Of a stretch of DNA of 64,000 nt, positions 15,740 to 25,364 are shown piece after piece; position 1 is the first letter of the stretch, and every line of letters starts with the position of its first letter. The position numbers and the translations under genes were made by a program. Location: positions 7,126,001 to 7,190,000 of the forward strand of contig NZ_CP154260.1 of the NCBI RefSeq assembly GCF_039545795.1, given 5' to 3'. The stretch comes from Chitinophaga niabensis. GTDB lineage: Bacteria > Bacteroidota > Bacteroidia > Chitinophagales > Chitinophagaceae. Below the pieces are notes generated by a model. That model searched no databases and was not told the origin of the DNA. It saw only the letters and a list, made by a program, of their open reading frames with translations.

Positions 15740-17974
15740 ATGATACAAATGAGAAAGTATGGAGCCTGGGTTTTCCTGGTGGCAGCGCTCAGTCTGTTTG
15801 CCTGGAAATGTAAAGTATCTCAGCAGGCGCAAATTGTTCAACGGGATGGATCAGGGAAGATCATTGTTAACCCGCATCCGAATCCCGGCTATCTCTCAGT
15901 AAAGGAAAGCATGGAATCCATTCAGCTTCCTCCCGGCTATAAATTACAACTGGTGGCCAGTGAGCCGATGATCAAAGAACCGGTGGCCATTGTCTGGGAT
16001 GGCAATGCGAGGATGTACGTGGCAGAAATGCGCACCTACATGCAGGATATTAATGGTACGGGTGAAAATGAACCCATCTGCCGCATCTCTCTTTTGGAGG
16101 ATACGAATGGGGATGGGGCGATGGATAAGTCTTCCGTATTTATCGACAGCCTGGTGCTGCCCCGCATGATGTTGTGCATCGGGCATAAACTACTGGTGAA
16201 TGAAACGTATACTTACGATATCTACAGTTATACAGATACAAATGGAGATGGCGTAGCAGATCAGAAAGAACCTGTTTATAAAAATCCGAAGGCAGACACG
16301 CGTAACCTGGAACATCAGAAAAGCGGGCTGGTCTGGAATATGGATAACTGGATCTACGTAAGTTGCGACCCTGTGCGTTACCGTTATACCAAAGGGAAAC
16401 TGGTGGCAGATACACTGACCAATTCTCCCGGCGGACAATGGGGTTTGGCCAATGATGATTATGGCCGCATGTATTTTTCCAGTGCAGGTGCGGAAATTCC
16501 GGCACTGGGTTTTCAGATCAACCCGGCTTATGGATTGTACAATCCGAAAGATCAGTACAACCAGGAATTCCTGGCGGTATGGCCCATCATTGTTACCCCG
16601 GATGTACAAGGCGGCATGAACCGGTTACGCCCTGATACCACCCTGAATCATTTTACGGCAGGTTGCGGGCAATCCGTTTTCCGGGGAGATGCATTGCCGG
16701 CAGACCTTAAAGGTGATCTCATTATCTGTGAGCCGGTGGGCAGGCTGATCCGCAGAGCGAAAGTTACTACCAGCGAAGGAAAGGTGACGTTGCGGAATGC
16801 TTACGAGAAAGAAGAATTCATGGCCTCCTATGATATGAATTTCCGCCCGGTGAACAGTACTACCGGGCCGGATGGCTGTTTATACATTGTAGATATGCAT
16901 CGCGGAATTATCCAGGAAGCCACCTGGACGAAAGAAGGTAGTTTCCTCCGCCCGCGGATCCTGCAAAAGGGATTGGAAAAGAATATCGGGCGCGGAAGAA
17001 TTTACCGGCTGGTGCATGATGGATATAAACCAGGCCCTAAACCCCAACTTCTGGATAAACCTGCCAGCGCTTTGTTGCCTTACCTCGAACATCCCAACGG
17101 ATGGTGGCGGGAGAATGCGCAAAAGGAGATCATTGTTTCAGGAGATCAGTCTGTGGTGCCTGCGCTGAAGCAAATGGCAGTAAGTAAAACAAACAGTCAC
17201 CTGGCACGTGTACATGCTTTATGGACACTGGAGGGTTTGGGAGCTATTGATAAACCCACCCTCTTTGCTGCGATGGATGATAATGATCCGCAGGTAAGGA
17301 AGGCTGCGGTGTGGATCAGTGAATCGCTGCTGAAACAAAATGATGAGCAGGTATTGGATAAACTGGCGGAACTGAAAAGTGATACCTCTTCTCTTGTACA
17401 GGTACAGCTGGCTTTAACAATGGGACAGAGCAAAGCGGAGGCAGCGCGTTATGTGGAAGGACGTTTGAAAGCGTATTCTCAGTATCCGGGTGTATTGGAT
17501 GGGGTGAGTAATAGCCTGGAGGTAACAAAGAATACAAAACTCTTTGGCGGCAGGCTGGCCAATATGCCGGCGGCACATCGTAACCTGATCCTGAATGGTG
17601 CGAATATCTATAAACAATTATGTTCTACCTGTCATGGTCCGGATGGTAAAGGTTTGGCCGTTGGGGATGCTGCTACAGCAGCGCCGCCTTTTGTAGGTTC
17701 CAAAAGAGTGGATGGAGATAAAGTGGCGATGATCCTCATTATGCTGAATGGGTTGTCAGGGCCTGTTGACGGGAAAAATTACCCGGATGTAATGGCACCC
17801 TTCGGTGCTACGAATAATGATGAATGGGTAGCTGCTGTGTTGAGTTATATCCGTTACAATTACGGGAAAAATAAAACACCGGTAGTAGATGTGGAGAGTG
17901 TGAAACAGGTAAGAGCAAAAACTTCCGCAAGAAATGCTTTCTGGACGATCGCAGAATTAGAGAATATTAAATAA
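15740..17974 (+). CDS. Membrane-bound dehydrogenase-like protein with beta-propeller, HEAT-like repeats and C-terminal cytochrome c
   Basis: Large exported protein of the 'putative membrane-bound dehydrogenase' type (TIGR02604-like), known mainly from Planctomycetes and Bacteroidota. After an N-terminal signal segment (about residues 5-23, ending near Cys24) a PQQ-glucose-dehydrogenase-like propeller begins with LPPGYKLQLVASEP and continues through GNARMYVAEMRTYMQD. A helical HEAT-like stretch lies at about 440-560. The C-terminal c-type cytochrome has the haem site CSTCH (Cys628, Cys631, His632), with Met ligands possible in MAPFGA. Such proteins are thought to oxidise a sugar or sugar acid and pass electrons to the haem. 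The natural substrate is unknown. The intergenic gap upstream (131 bp) is AT-rich with no exact promoter match. Confidence 0.82.
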   Translation: MIQMRKYGAWVFLVAALSLFAWKCKVSQQAQIVQRDGSGKIIVNPHPNPGYLSVKESMESIQLPPGYKLQLVASEPMIKEPVAIVWDGNARMYVAEMRTYMQDINGTGENEPICRISLLEDTNGDGAMDKSSVFIDSLVLPRMMLCIGHKLLVNETYTYDIYSYTDTNGDGVADQKEPVYKNPKADTRNLEHQKSGLVWNMDNWIYVSCDPVRYRYTKGKLVADTLTNSPGGQWGLANDDYGRMYFSSAGAEIPALGFQINPAYGLYNPKDQYNQEFLAVWPIIVTPDVQGGMNRLRPDTTLNHFTAGCGQSVFRGDALPADLKGDLIICEPVGRLIRRAKVTTSEGKVTLRNAYEKEEFMASYDMNFRPVNSTTGPDGCLYIVDMHRGIIQEATWTKEGSFLRPRILQKGLEKNIGRGRIYRLVHDGYKPGPKPQLLDKPASALLPYLEHPNGWWRENAQKEIIVSGDQSVVPALKQMAVSKTNSHLARVHALWTLEGLGAIDKPTLFAAMDDNDPQVRKAAVWISESLLKQNDEQVLDKLAELKSDTSSLVQVQLALTMGQSKAEAARYVEGRLKAYSQYPGVLDGVSNSLEVTKNTKLFGGRLANMPAAHRNLILNGANIYKQLCSTCHGPDGKGLAVGDAATAAPPFVGSKRVDGDKVAMILIMLNGLSGPVDGKNYPDVMAPFGATNNDEWVAAVLSYIRYNYGKNKTPVVDVESVKQVRAKTSARNAFWTIAELENIK

Positions 17975-18015
17975 CGAGGAAAGATAAAGATGTTCATGGG
18001 CGAAAAACCCAATTA

Positions 18016-18023
18016 TAATTTCG
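18016..18023 (+). promoter_or_regulatory. Possible -7 element of the GH71/99-like gene
   Basis: TAATTTCG lies 23 bp before the ATG at 18,046 and differs from the Bacteroidota TAnnTTTG box at one base. The identical variant precedes gapA at 46,812. The -33 region is poor (GTTC 20 bp upstream), so this is tentative. Confidence 0.35.
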
Positions 18024-18045
18024 GAAAATTAAAAGCAGACAGACC

Positions 18046-19299
18046 ATGAAAAAATATTTCTTTGGATTGATCGTACTGGTAACATTAGCGGGTTATAAAA
18101 CAGATGAAAAGTATAAACCAGATCCCCGCACCCTTGATAGAAAAGTGATGTTCGGTTATCAGGGTTGGTTTGGTACCCCTAATGACGGTTCCGGGCTGGG
18201 TTACTGGAAACACTGGTTCCGCAACAAGCCTGATTCTGGTTTTGCCACTTTTGATTTCTGGCCGGATATGCGGGAGTATCCTGCAAATACGCAGGAAGCC
18301 ACCCATATGAAATATGCAGATGGTTCGCCGGCTAAAGTATATTCCGCTTATCATTACGGGGTGGTGGACCTTCATTTCAAATGGTTACAGGAGCACGACC
18401 TGGATGGTGTGTTCCAGCAACGGTTTGTTACGGAACTGAAAGGCCGGGCCTCTCTGAAACATTTTACCCAGGTGGTGCGGAATGTGAAACAGGCGAGCGA
18501 AAAATATGAACGCGTGTATTGCATCATGTATGATATCTCCGGTGCAGGAGAGCAATGGAAAGAGATCATTGAAAGGGATTGGAAATACCTGGTGGATTCA
18601 CTGGAAGTTACGAAGGGTAAGTCTTATCTTCATCATAAAGGCAGGCCACTGGTGGCGATATGGGGGCTTGGTTTTGATCATACCACTTTTGCTTCTGCGG
18701 CGGAAACAGATTCTTTGCTGAATTGGTTTCATAAAGGTGCGGCTAAAAAATACCAGGCAACGATCATGGGCGGCGTAAACAATAACTGGCTGCATCATCA
18801 GAATGAATGGAAGCCGGTATATGATAAACTGGATGTGATCAGTCCATGGTCTGTAGGGCGTTATAAAGATCATGCAGGGGCTGATAAATTCAGGGATACG
18901 GCTGTGGTGCCGGATCTGGCTTATTGCAAAAAGAACAGGATCGATTATATGCCGGTGATATGGCCGGGTTTTTCATGGTACAATCTGCGGAATGGCAAAA
19001 CGGCTTTTAACCAGATACCACGGAGCGGTGGAAACTTCTACTGGCACCAATCTTATAATGTGATCAATGCAGGTGCGAATATGGTGTACATTGCTATGTA
19101 CGATGAAGTGGATGAAGGAACAGCCATGTATAAACTGGCTCCAACGGCAGCAGAGAAACCGGTAAGTGCAAAATATCTTTCGCTGGACCAGGATGGCATT
19201 GCTTTGCCGGCGGATTGGTATCTTCGTTTGGCAGGGGCTACCAGTCAGATTGTTCGTGGAAAGGCCTCCAATGTTTCTACAATTCCCATTAAACAATAA
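18046..19299 (+). CDS. GH71/99-like glycoside hydrolase
   Basis: Secreted or lipid-anchored TIM-barrel glycosidase related to the GH71 and GH99 endo-acting enzymes; the Bacteroidota members are often labelled xylosidase/arabinosidase or 'GH71/99-like'. An N-terminal hydrophobic segment ([17 protein letters not shown]) is followed by the family opening [18 protein letters not shown], then [37 protein letters not shown] and [10 protein letters not shown]. The carboxylate-rich [13 protein letters not shown] near residue 350 probably contributes to the active site. The length of 417 residues is typical. The gene ends 5 bp before the GH95 gene, so both are co-transcribed. True substrate is unknown; alpha-mannan endo-cleavage by GH99 is only an analogy. 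Confidence 0.85.
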   Translation: MKKYFFGLIVLVTLAGYKTDEKYKPDPRTLDRKVMFGYQGWFGTPNDGSGLGYWKHWFRNKPDSGFATFDFWPDMREYPANTQEATHMKYADGSPAKVYSAYHYGVVDLHFKWLQEHDLDGVFQQRFVTELKGRASLKHFTQVVRNVKQASEKYERVYCIMYDISGAGEQWKEIIERDWKYLVDSLEVTKGKSYLHHKGRPLVAIWGLGFDHTTFASAAETDSLLNWFHKGAAKKYQATIMGGVNNNWLHHQNEWKPVYDKLDVISPWSVGRYKDHAGADKFRDTAVVPDLAYCKKNRIDYMPVIWPGFSWYNLRNGKTAFNQIPRSGGNFYWHQSYNVINAGANMVYIAMYDEVDEGTAMYKLAPTAAEKPVSAKYLSLDQDGIALPADWYLRLAGATSQIVRGKASNVSTIPIKQ

Positions 19300-19304
19300 A
19301 ACTG

Positions 19305-21740
19305 ATGTTTTCAAAGCTAATCGGATTATTATTGCTCTCCAGCTGCGTCTTCGCGCAGAACAAGTTATGGTACAAAACACCTGCGGGTACTGTTTGGGAA
19401 GCGGCATTGCCATTGGGTAATGGACGGCTTGCTGCTATGGTGTATGGTAATCCTGCTTCAGAACTGATCCGGTTAAATGAATCCACCATCTGGAGCGGAG
19501 GGCCTAATCGTAATGATAATCCTGATGCGCTGGCGGTTTTGCCGGAAGTGAGGAAGCTGATCTTTGAAGGGAAACATAAAGAAGCCAGTAAGCTGGCTAC
19601 AGAGAAAATGCAGTCAAAGATCCATGGTATGAAGTATCAGCCGGCAGGTGATCTGAAACTGGATTTCCCGGGGCATGATGCATTTGAGAACTATTACCGG
19701 GAACTGGATCTTGAAAGCGCCGTTGCGAAAATAACATACCGTGTGAATGGTGTGCAGTACACCCGCAGTGCATTTGCCACTGTGCCGGGACAAGTAATAG
19801 TTGTGCGGATCACAGCTGATAAGCCCGGTAGTATTAGCTTCACGGCATCGCTTGCAACTGAACATAAACCATCTGCTGTTTCAGTAACAGGGAATGATGA
19901 ATTGATTATGACGGGTACATCCGGTAGTAAGGATGGTGTGGCAGGGAAAGTGAAATTCCGCACACTGGCAAAAGTGCGCACGGAAGGAGGAAGTGTTAAA
20001 CCTGCTGGTAGTGCAGTAAGCGTTACAAATGCAAATGCGGTAACGATCTATATTTCTATCGCTACCAATTTTGTGAATTATAATGATGTGAGTGCAGATG
20101 AGGGTAAACGTGCGGCCACTTATTTATCGAAGGCATTACAACAGAATTATGCTGCATTGCTGAAGGAACATGTAGCGGCATACCAGCAATATTTCAACAG
20201 GGTGAAGCTGGACCTTGGCCGTACGGATTCCACGAAGAACCCTACGAATGTGCGGTTAAGGGATTTTGCCAATGGTAATGATCCCCAGTTTGCCTCCCTG
20301 TATTTTCAGTTTGGCCGTTACCTGTTGATCTCTGCATCTCAGCCGGGAGGGCAGCCTGCAAATTTGCAGGGGATCTGGAATGATAAGATGGACCCACCCT
20401 GGGGAAGTAAATACACCATCAATATCAATACAGAAATGAATTACTGGCCTGCAGAGGAAACCAACCTTACAGAAATGCATGAGCCATTGGTAAAGATGGT
20501 GCAGGAGTTATCCGTAACAGGGCAGGGTACTGCAAAAACAATGTATGGTGCCCGTGGATGGGTAGCGCATCATAATACAGATCTCTGGCGTATATCAGGA
20601 CCGGTAGATCCTATCTTTTATGCGATGTGGCCAATGGGTGGTGCATGGCTGAGCAGGCATACCTGGGAGAAATTCAGTTACAGTGGCGATAAAAAATACC
20701 TGCAAACTGTTTATCCTGCTTTAAAAGGTGCTTCGCAATTCTATCTTGATTATCTTATAGAAGAACCTTCGCATAAATGGCTGGTAGTATCTCCATCTAT
20801 TTCTCCGGAGAACGCACCGAAAGCTCGTCCTGGTGTTTCTATGGCGGCGGGTGTTACCATGGATAATCAGATAGTGTTTGATCTGTTCACCAATACCATT
20901 CGTGCAGCAGAAGTCCTGCAGGTGGATAAGGAAATGGTGGTGGAAATAAAAGCTGCACGGCAAAGGTTGCCGCCTATGCAGGTGGGCCAGCATGGCCAAT
21001 TACAGGAGTGGCTGGAAGATCTGGATAATCCGGATGATAAACACCGGCATGTATCTCATTTATTCGGCTTACATCCCGGGAACCAGATATCTGCTTACCG
21101 CACGCCGGAGTTATTCCAGGCGGTGCGTAATTCACTGATCCAGCGGGGAGATATATCTACCGGTTGGTCTATGGGCTGGAAAGTGAATCTATGGGCAAGG
21201 TTGCTGGATGGGGATCATGCTTATCAGCTTATCCGTAATCAGTTGACGCCGGCAGGATTGAATAAAGGAGAGAATAGCGGTGGTGGTACTTATGATAATT
21301 TGTTCGATGCGCATCCTCCTTTTCAGATAGATGGGAATTTCGGTTGTACAGCAGGTATTGCGGAAATGTTGGTGCAGAGCCATGATGGGGCTGTTCATCT
21401 GTTGCCTGCTTTGCCGAGGCAGTGGCAGAATGGGCGTGTGGCTGGTTTGCGTGCGCGTGGAGGATTTGAGATAAAGGAATTAGTGTGGAAGGATGGACAA
21501 GTGCAGAAGCTGGTGATCAGATCAACATTGGGAGGTAATTGCCGTTTGCGTGTGCCGAATGTGTTAAAAGGTTTGAAGGCAACGACCAGAGAGGAGAACC
21601 CTAATCCTTTCTTTGCGATAGCGCATATTCCGCAACCGGTTATTTCCGGCAAGGCGAAACTAACGCCGCTTGTTTTGAAGGAGACAGTATTATATGATGT
21701 GGCTACCCAGCCGGGTAAGACCTATACTTTTTCCAACTAA
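19305..21740 (+). CDS. GH95 alpha-L-fucosidase (or alpha-L-galactosidase)
   Basis: Exported inverting glycosidase of family GH95, which removes alpha-1,2-linked L-fucose, or L-galactose in some members. A signal peptide ([18 protein letters not shown]) is followed by the family start [21 protein letters not shown] and [15 protein letters not shown]. The (alpha/alpha)6 barrel contains [42 protein letters not shown] and [11 protein letters not shown], and the C-terminal beta domain follows [18 protein letters not shown]. The length of 811 residues is normal and all conserved blocks are present. It follows the GH71/99-like gene by 5 bp. Two to three decayed copies of its last 50 bases follow the stop codon. 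Confidence 0.93.
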   Translation: MFSKLIGLLLLSSCVFAQNKLWYKTPAGTVWEAALPLGNGRLAAMVYGNPASELIRLNESTIWSGGPNRNDNPDALAVLPEVRKLIFEGKHKEASKLATEKMQSKIHGMKYQPAGDLKLDFPGHDAFENYYRELDLESAVAKITYRVNGVQYTRSAFATVPGQVIVVRITADKPGSISFTASLATEHKPSAVSVTGNDELIMTGTSGSKDGVAGKVKFRTLAKVRTEGGSVKPAGSAVSVTNANAVTIYISIATNFVNYNDVSADEGKRAATYLSKALQQNYAALLKEHVAAYQQYFNRVKLDLGRTDSTKNPTNVRLRDFANGNDPQFASLYFQFGRYLLISASQPGGQPANLQGIWNDKMDPPWGSKYTININTEMNYWPAEETNLTEMHEPLVKMVQELSVTGQGTAKTMYGARGWVAHHNTDLWRISGPVDPIFYAMWPMGGAWLSRHTWEKFSYSGDKKYLQTVYPALKGASQFYLDYLIEEPSHKWLVVSPSISPENAPKARPGVSMAAGVTMDNQIVFDLFTNTIRAAEVLQVDKEMVVEIKAARQRLPPMQVGQHGQLQEWLEDLDNPDDKHRHVSHLFGLHPGNQISAYRTPELFQAVRNSLIQRGDISTGWSMGWKVNLWARLLDGDHAYQLIRNQLTPAGLNKGENSGGGTYDNLFDAHPPFQIDGNFGCTAGIAEMLVQSHDGAVHLLPALPRQWQNGRVAGLRARGGFEIKELVWKDGQVQKLVIRSTLGGNCRLRVPNVLKGLKATTREENPNPFFAIAHIPQPVISGKAKLTPLVLKETVLYDVATQPGKTYTFSN

Positions 21741-21882
21741 AGCATGATATGATGTGATTACCCAGCCGGGTAAGAGCTATGCTTTCCCAAGTAAAGCAGA
21801 TATGATGTGATTACCCAACCAGATAAGACCTATACTTTTTCAACAAGGACATTGCCCAACCCGGTAAAAAACCATATTCCCC
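21741..21882 (+). repeat. Decayed tandem copies of the GH95 gene's 3' end
   Basis: The last coding bases (about 21,690-21,740, for [19 protein letters not shown]) are repeated at 21,745-21,794 and 21,795-21,845, with a shorter third copy at 21,846-21,882. Shared words include GATGTGATTACCCA, CCGGGTAAGA and CCTATACTTTTT. The period is about 51-54 bp and the first copy even keeps the TAA. Divergence is roughly one base in six by eye and the copies contain stop codons, so they are not translated in frame with the gene. Confidence 0.88.
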
Positions 21883-21884
21883 CT

Positions 21885-21924
21885 GATTGCATGCCTGCGA
21901 TAAAGCGCAGGCATGCAATCATTT
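21885..21924 (+). terminator. Strong hairpin terminator after the GH95 gene and its tail copies
   Basis: A perfect 15-bp stem (GATTGCATGCCTGCG at 21,885-21,899 with its complement at 21,906-21,920) has a 6-base loop and is followed by ATTT. The T-run is short. It lies after the tail repeats, not directly after the stop, so the repeats are probably transcribed in the GH95 mRNA. Confidence 0.75.
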
Positions 21925-22109
21925 AGCCCCAATCCCCTCTTACTTCCCTTTAAAGGATGTTTAATTCTATTTAAATACTTTACATTTTGTTAACGCAGTT
22001 GACTAGCAACTTCTGGCTATTAAGGCTTTCTTTGTGCTGAAATAAGGCGTTTGGGCTTGCTTAGGGATAAATATGTCAAAAAGTGCATTAAAAAGGCTTT
22101 TTTGGTATG
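21925..22109. other. AT-rich spacer upstream of the second susC
   Basis: Between the GH95 terminator and the promoter at 22,110 lies an AT-rich spacer with T-runs and TTTAAT words. I see no gene, no convincing palindrome and no RNA structure. Confidence 0.4.
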
Positions 22110-22140
22110 TTTAATTATGTTTAATAATGTTTTATATTTG
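22110..22140 (+). promoter_or_regulatory. Bacteroidota promoter of the second SusC/SusD operon
   Basis: TATATTTG at 22,133-22,140 is an exact match to the -7 box TAnnTTTG. TTTA at 22,110-22,113 sits exactly 19 bp upstream in the -33 position (consensus TTTG). Transcription would start near 22,146, leaving an untranslated leader of about 100 bases before the ATG at 22,244. Confidence 0.75.
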
Positions 22141-22243
22141 GGCTACTAGATTGTCAGAGGACCAGTCATCTCCCACGACCTCCTTTTGACATTACGGCTC
22201 ATACCAAAGGGGCTCAGACCACTAATGAAAAAAACTGAACAAC

Positions 22244-25200
22244 ATGCGTGCAAAAATCTACTATTCCATTATGAAGGAGGGGCGTATCCTTCTATTCTTA
22301 TGCCTACTCCTCTGTGCCGCATCTGCATTTAGCCAGACAGCCACAGAGCGCAAGATCAGCGGAAATGTTACGGATGAAAGCGGCTTGGCGCTTCCCGGAG
22401 TTTCCGTATCGGTTAAAGGATCCCGCACAGGTACTTCTACCGGCAACGATGGTTCCTATTCAATCAACGCTACAAAAGGAGCCACCTTATTATTCCGCTT
22501 CATCGGATTTGAAGAGCAGCAGGTAGCAGTGGGTGAGTCATCTGTTCTGAATGTTCGCCTTAAGCCATCTTCCAGTTCATTGAATGAAGTAGTGGTGGTG
22601 AGTTACGGTACACAAACCAACCGCGCCGTAACAGGTTCTATTGCCACTATCAAAGCGGCTACCATGGAAGATTACCCGGTAGCGCAGTTCACACAGCAAT
22701 TGCAGGGCAAACTGGCTGGCGTGCAGATCAATGCCGCTAACGGTCAGCCAGGCAGAGGCATGGAAGTAAGGATCCGGGGAGCAGCTTCCCTGACTGCAGG
22801 TAACTCTCCATTGTATGTAATTGATGGTATTCCTATTACAGGCAGCATCAATAATATCAACCCCGCAGAGATTGAAACATTCACGGTATTGAAAGATGCA
22901 TCTGCCAGTGCGTTGTACGGTTCCCGTGCAGCAAATGGGGTAGTATTGATCACTACCAAACATGCCAAACCCGGAGAGTCTAAAATTCAACTGAGTGCTA
23001 ATTATGGTGTGCAGGCTGTTCCCCAGCGTGGCAGGCCGGATATGATGAATGCACGTGAGTTCGCAGAATTCCAGAATGAATTCTACCAGGACAGGGTGAA
23101 ATATGAAAACTATACCGGCGCATTGAACCCCGTGTATGCCAATCCGGAACGTTATGGAGAAGGTACTAACTGGTTCGATTATATGATGCGTGAGGCAGCT
23201 ATCCAGGATTACAATGTTACGATCTCTACTGCCAAAGAAAATTCATCTTCCACCATCGTGGCAGGTTATTTTAACCAGGAAGGTGTGATGAAGAATACGG
23301 ATGTAAAACGTTTCTCCCTGCGCATGAACCAGGATTTTTCCCTGAGCAGCAAAGTGAAAGTGGGCTTTGGCCTGGCTCCCAGCTACAGGATAGATCACAA
23401 TGCAAGGATCAATTCAGAAGGGGTGGGCCAGTTGCTGAGCGCTGCGGTGAAATCATCTCCTTTAATATCTCCTGTAGATGCAAACGGTGAAATGCCTTAT
23501 TCTTCTTCCTCTCCGGGTATGATCGCCAACACCAATCCATACAAGATATTGATGTTGACAAAGGATGATTATAAAACCACGCGGCTGTTAGGTAATGCTT
23601 ATTTCAACTATGAATTCTTAACAGGCCTGACCCTGAAAACAAGCATTGCATTGGATTTGGGTAGCGAAAGCCGCAACCGCTTCATTCCTAAATCAATTTC
23701 CGGTGCAGCAGCGCCCGGACAAACAACATCCACCACAGAAGCTACAGGTACCTATTCTTCCGTTAATAATTATTCCTGGACGGCAGATGCGAACCTGAAC
23801 TATACAAAAACATTTGCGAAGGATCATAACCTTGAACTCCTTGCTGGTTATTCTGTGCAGAAGTTTGAATCCGGAAGCGGATCTGTGAATGGTACCAATT
23901 TCCCCAATGATGAAATTCCTTACCTGAACCAGGCAACTTTGATCCCTTCCGGTTCCAGCAGTGCTTATGCTTATTCACTGTTGTCTGTATTAGGCCGTGT
24001 TAACTATAATTATAAAGGTAAATACCTGCTGGAAGCAGCTATGCGACAGGATGGATCTTCCCGTTTCGGCAAAGAAAGTAAATACGGTTTCTTTCCTTCC
24101 ATTTCTGTGGGCTGGGTATTGAGTGATGAAGCATTCATGAAAAGTATTCCTGTGATCAATCTCCTGAAGCTGCGTGCCAGCTATGGTGTAACGGGTAACA
24201 ATGATATCGGTAACTATAAATTCATTTCCGGCATCGGTAACTATAATTATGTGTTCAATAACACCCTGGTGTCCGGGCAGACCATCAGTTCCCTGGAGAA
24301 CTCAGAACTGGCCTGGGAACGTAATAAATCCTTTGATATAGGGCTGGACCTTTCTGTACTCAATAACAGGATCTCCTTTACTTATGATTACTATCACAAG
24401 CTCACGGATGGATTGTTATATGATACACCTATTCCCCGTGCATCTGGTTTTACGGCTATTGCGTACAACGTGGGCACCTTTAAAATGTGGGGACATGAGT
24501 TCACGATCAATACCGTGAACCTTACGGGCAAACTGAAATGGAATTCGAACTTTAATATTTCCTTCGATAAAAACCAGGTAGTGAAACTGGTGAGCCCTGG
24601 TTATATTGATAGAAGTGCGAGTGTGAACTCCGGCTACTACCGTAACCAGGAAGGACAACCTTTGGGTATGTTCTATGGTTATATCAATGATGGTATCTAC
24701 CTCACACAACATGACCTGGATAACCAGCCTGTTCAACCTACTTCCCGCATTGGTACGGTAAGATATAAAGATGTGAAAGCAGATGGCGTGATAGATGTGG
24801 GAGACCGTACTTTCATCGGTAATCCTAACCCTGATTTTATATTCGGGTTCACGAACACTTTCGAATATAAAAACTTTGACCTGGCTATTTCTATGTCTGG
24901 CTCCGTAGGGAACGATATCTTCAATGCTACACACCAGTATACTGAAAACCTGGATGGTGCATTCAATATTACAAAGGCTGCCAAAAACCGCTGGCGCTCA
25001 CCTGAAAACCCGGGTAACGGTTATTTTACCAGCACTTATACTGGTACAACCGGTCCATGGAGGGCAGCGCAAAGCCTCTTTGTTGAAGATGGTTCACATC
25101 TGACGGTGAAGAATATCACTTTAGGTTATAACTGTCCGGTGAGAGGATTGCTGATGAGGAACATCCGTTTGTATGCTTCTATTCAGCAGGCATTTGTGCT

Positions 25201-25336
25201 CACCAACTATTCCGGTCTGAATCCCGAAGTAAGCCTGGAAGGGGAAGCTTCTTCCGGTAAAGGTATTGGTATTGACGAATGGGCTTATCCTATTCCGCGT
25301 ACTTTTTCTTTTGGCCTGACAGCTACCTTTAAATAA
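22244..25336 (+). CDS. SusC-family TonB-dependent outer-membrane transporter (rhamnoside/fucoside locus)
   Basis: Outer-membrane importer for oligosaccharides of the second glycan locus. An N-terminal signal (MKEGRILLFLCLLLCAASAF), a carboxypeptidase-regulatory-like domain (about 35-110), and a plug with VRIRGAASLTAGNSPLYVID and LKDASASALYGSRAANGVV precede the barrel, which ends in TFSFGLTATFK. The ATG at 22,244 gives a 9-residue extension ahead of a second ATG at 22,271; both leave a valid signal peptide and I cannot decide between them. It is followed after 28 bp by its SusD. An exact -7 promoter box lies about 100 bp upstream. The 1030-residue length is normal. Confidence 0.95.
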   Translation: MRAKIYYSIMKEGRILLFLCLLLCAASAFSQTATERKISGNVTDESGLALPGVSVSVKGSRTGTSTGNDGSYSINATKGATLLFRFIGFEEQQVAVGESSVLNVRLKPSSSSLNEVVVVSYGTQTNRAVTGSIATIKAATMEDYPVAQFTQQLQGKLAGVQINAANGQPGRGMEVRIRGAASLTAGNSPLYVIDGIPITGSINNINPAEIETFTVLKDASASALYGSRAANGVVLITTKHAKPGESKIQLSANYGVQAVPQRGRPDMMNAREFAEFQNEFYQDRVKYENYTGALNPVYANPERYGEGTNWFDYMMREAAIQDYNVTISTAKENSSSTIVAGYFNQEGVMKNTDVKRFSLRMNQDFSLSSKVKVGFGLAPSYRIDHNARINSEGVGQLLSAAVKSSPLISPVDANGEMPYSSSSPGMIANTNPYKILMLTKDDYKTTRLLGNAYFNYEFLTGLTLKTSIALDLGSESRNRFIPKSISGAAAPGQTTSTTEATGTYSSVNNYSWTADANLNYTKTFAKDHNLELLAGYSVQKFESGSGSVNGTNFPNDEIPYLNQATLIPSGSSSAYAYSLLSVLGRVNYNYKGKYLLEAAMRQDGSSRFGKESKYGFFPSISVGWVLSDEAFMKSIPVINLLKLRASYGVTGNNDIGNYKFISGIGNYNYVFNNTLVSGQTISSLENSELAWERNKSFDIGLDLSVLNNRISFTYDYYHKLTDGLLYDTPIPRASGFTAIAYNVGTFKMWGHEFTINTVNLTGKLKWNSNFNISFDKNQVVKLVSPGYIDRSASVNSGYYRNQEGQPLGMFYGYINDGIYLTQHDLDNQPVQPTSRIGTVRYKDVKADGVIDVGDRTFIGNPNPDFIFGFTNTFEYKNFDLAISMSGSVGNDIFNATHQYTENLDGAFNITKAAKNRWRSPENPGNGYFTSTYTGTTGPWRAAQSLFVEDGSHLTVKNITLGYNCPVRGLLMRNIRLYASIQQAFVLTNYSGLNPEVSLEGEASSGKGIGIDEWAYPIPRTFSFGLTATFK

Positions 25337-25364
25337 CATCAGTTCATTTCAATTATCCATAGAT

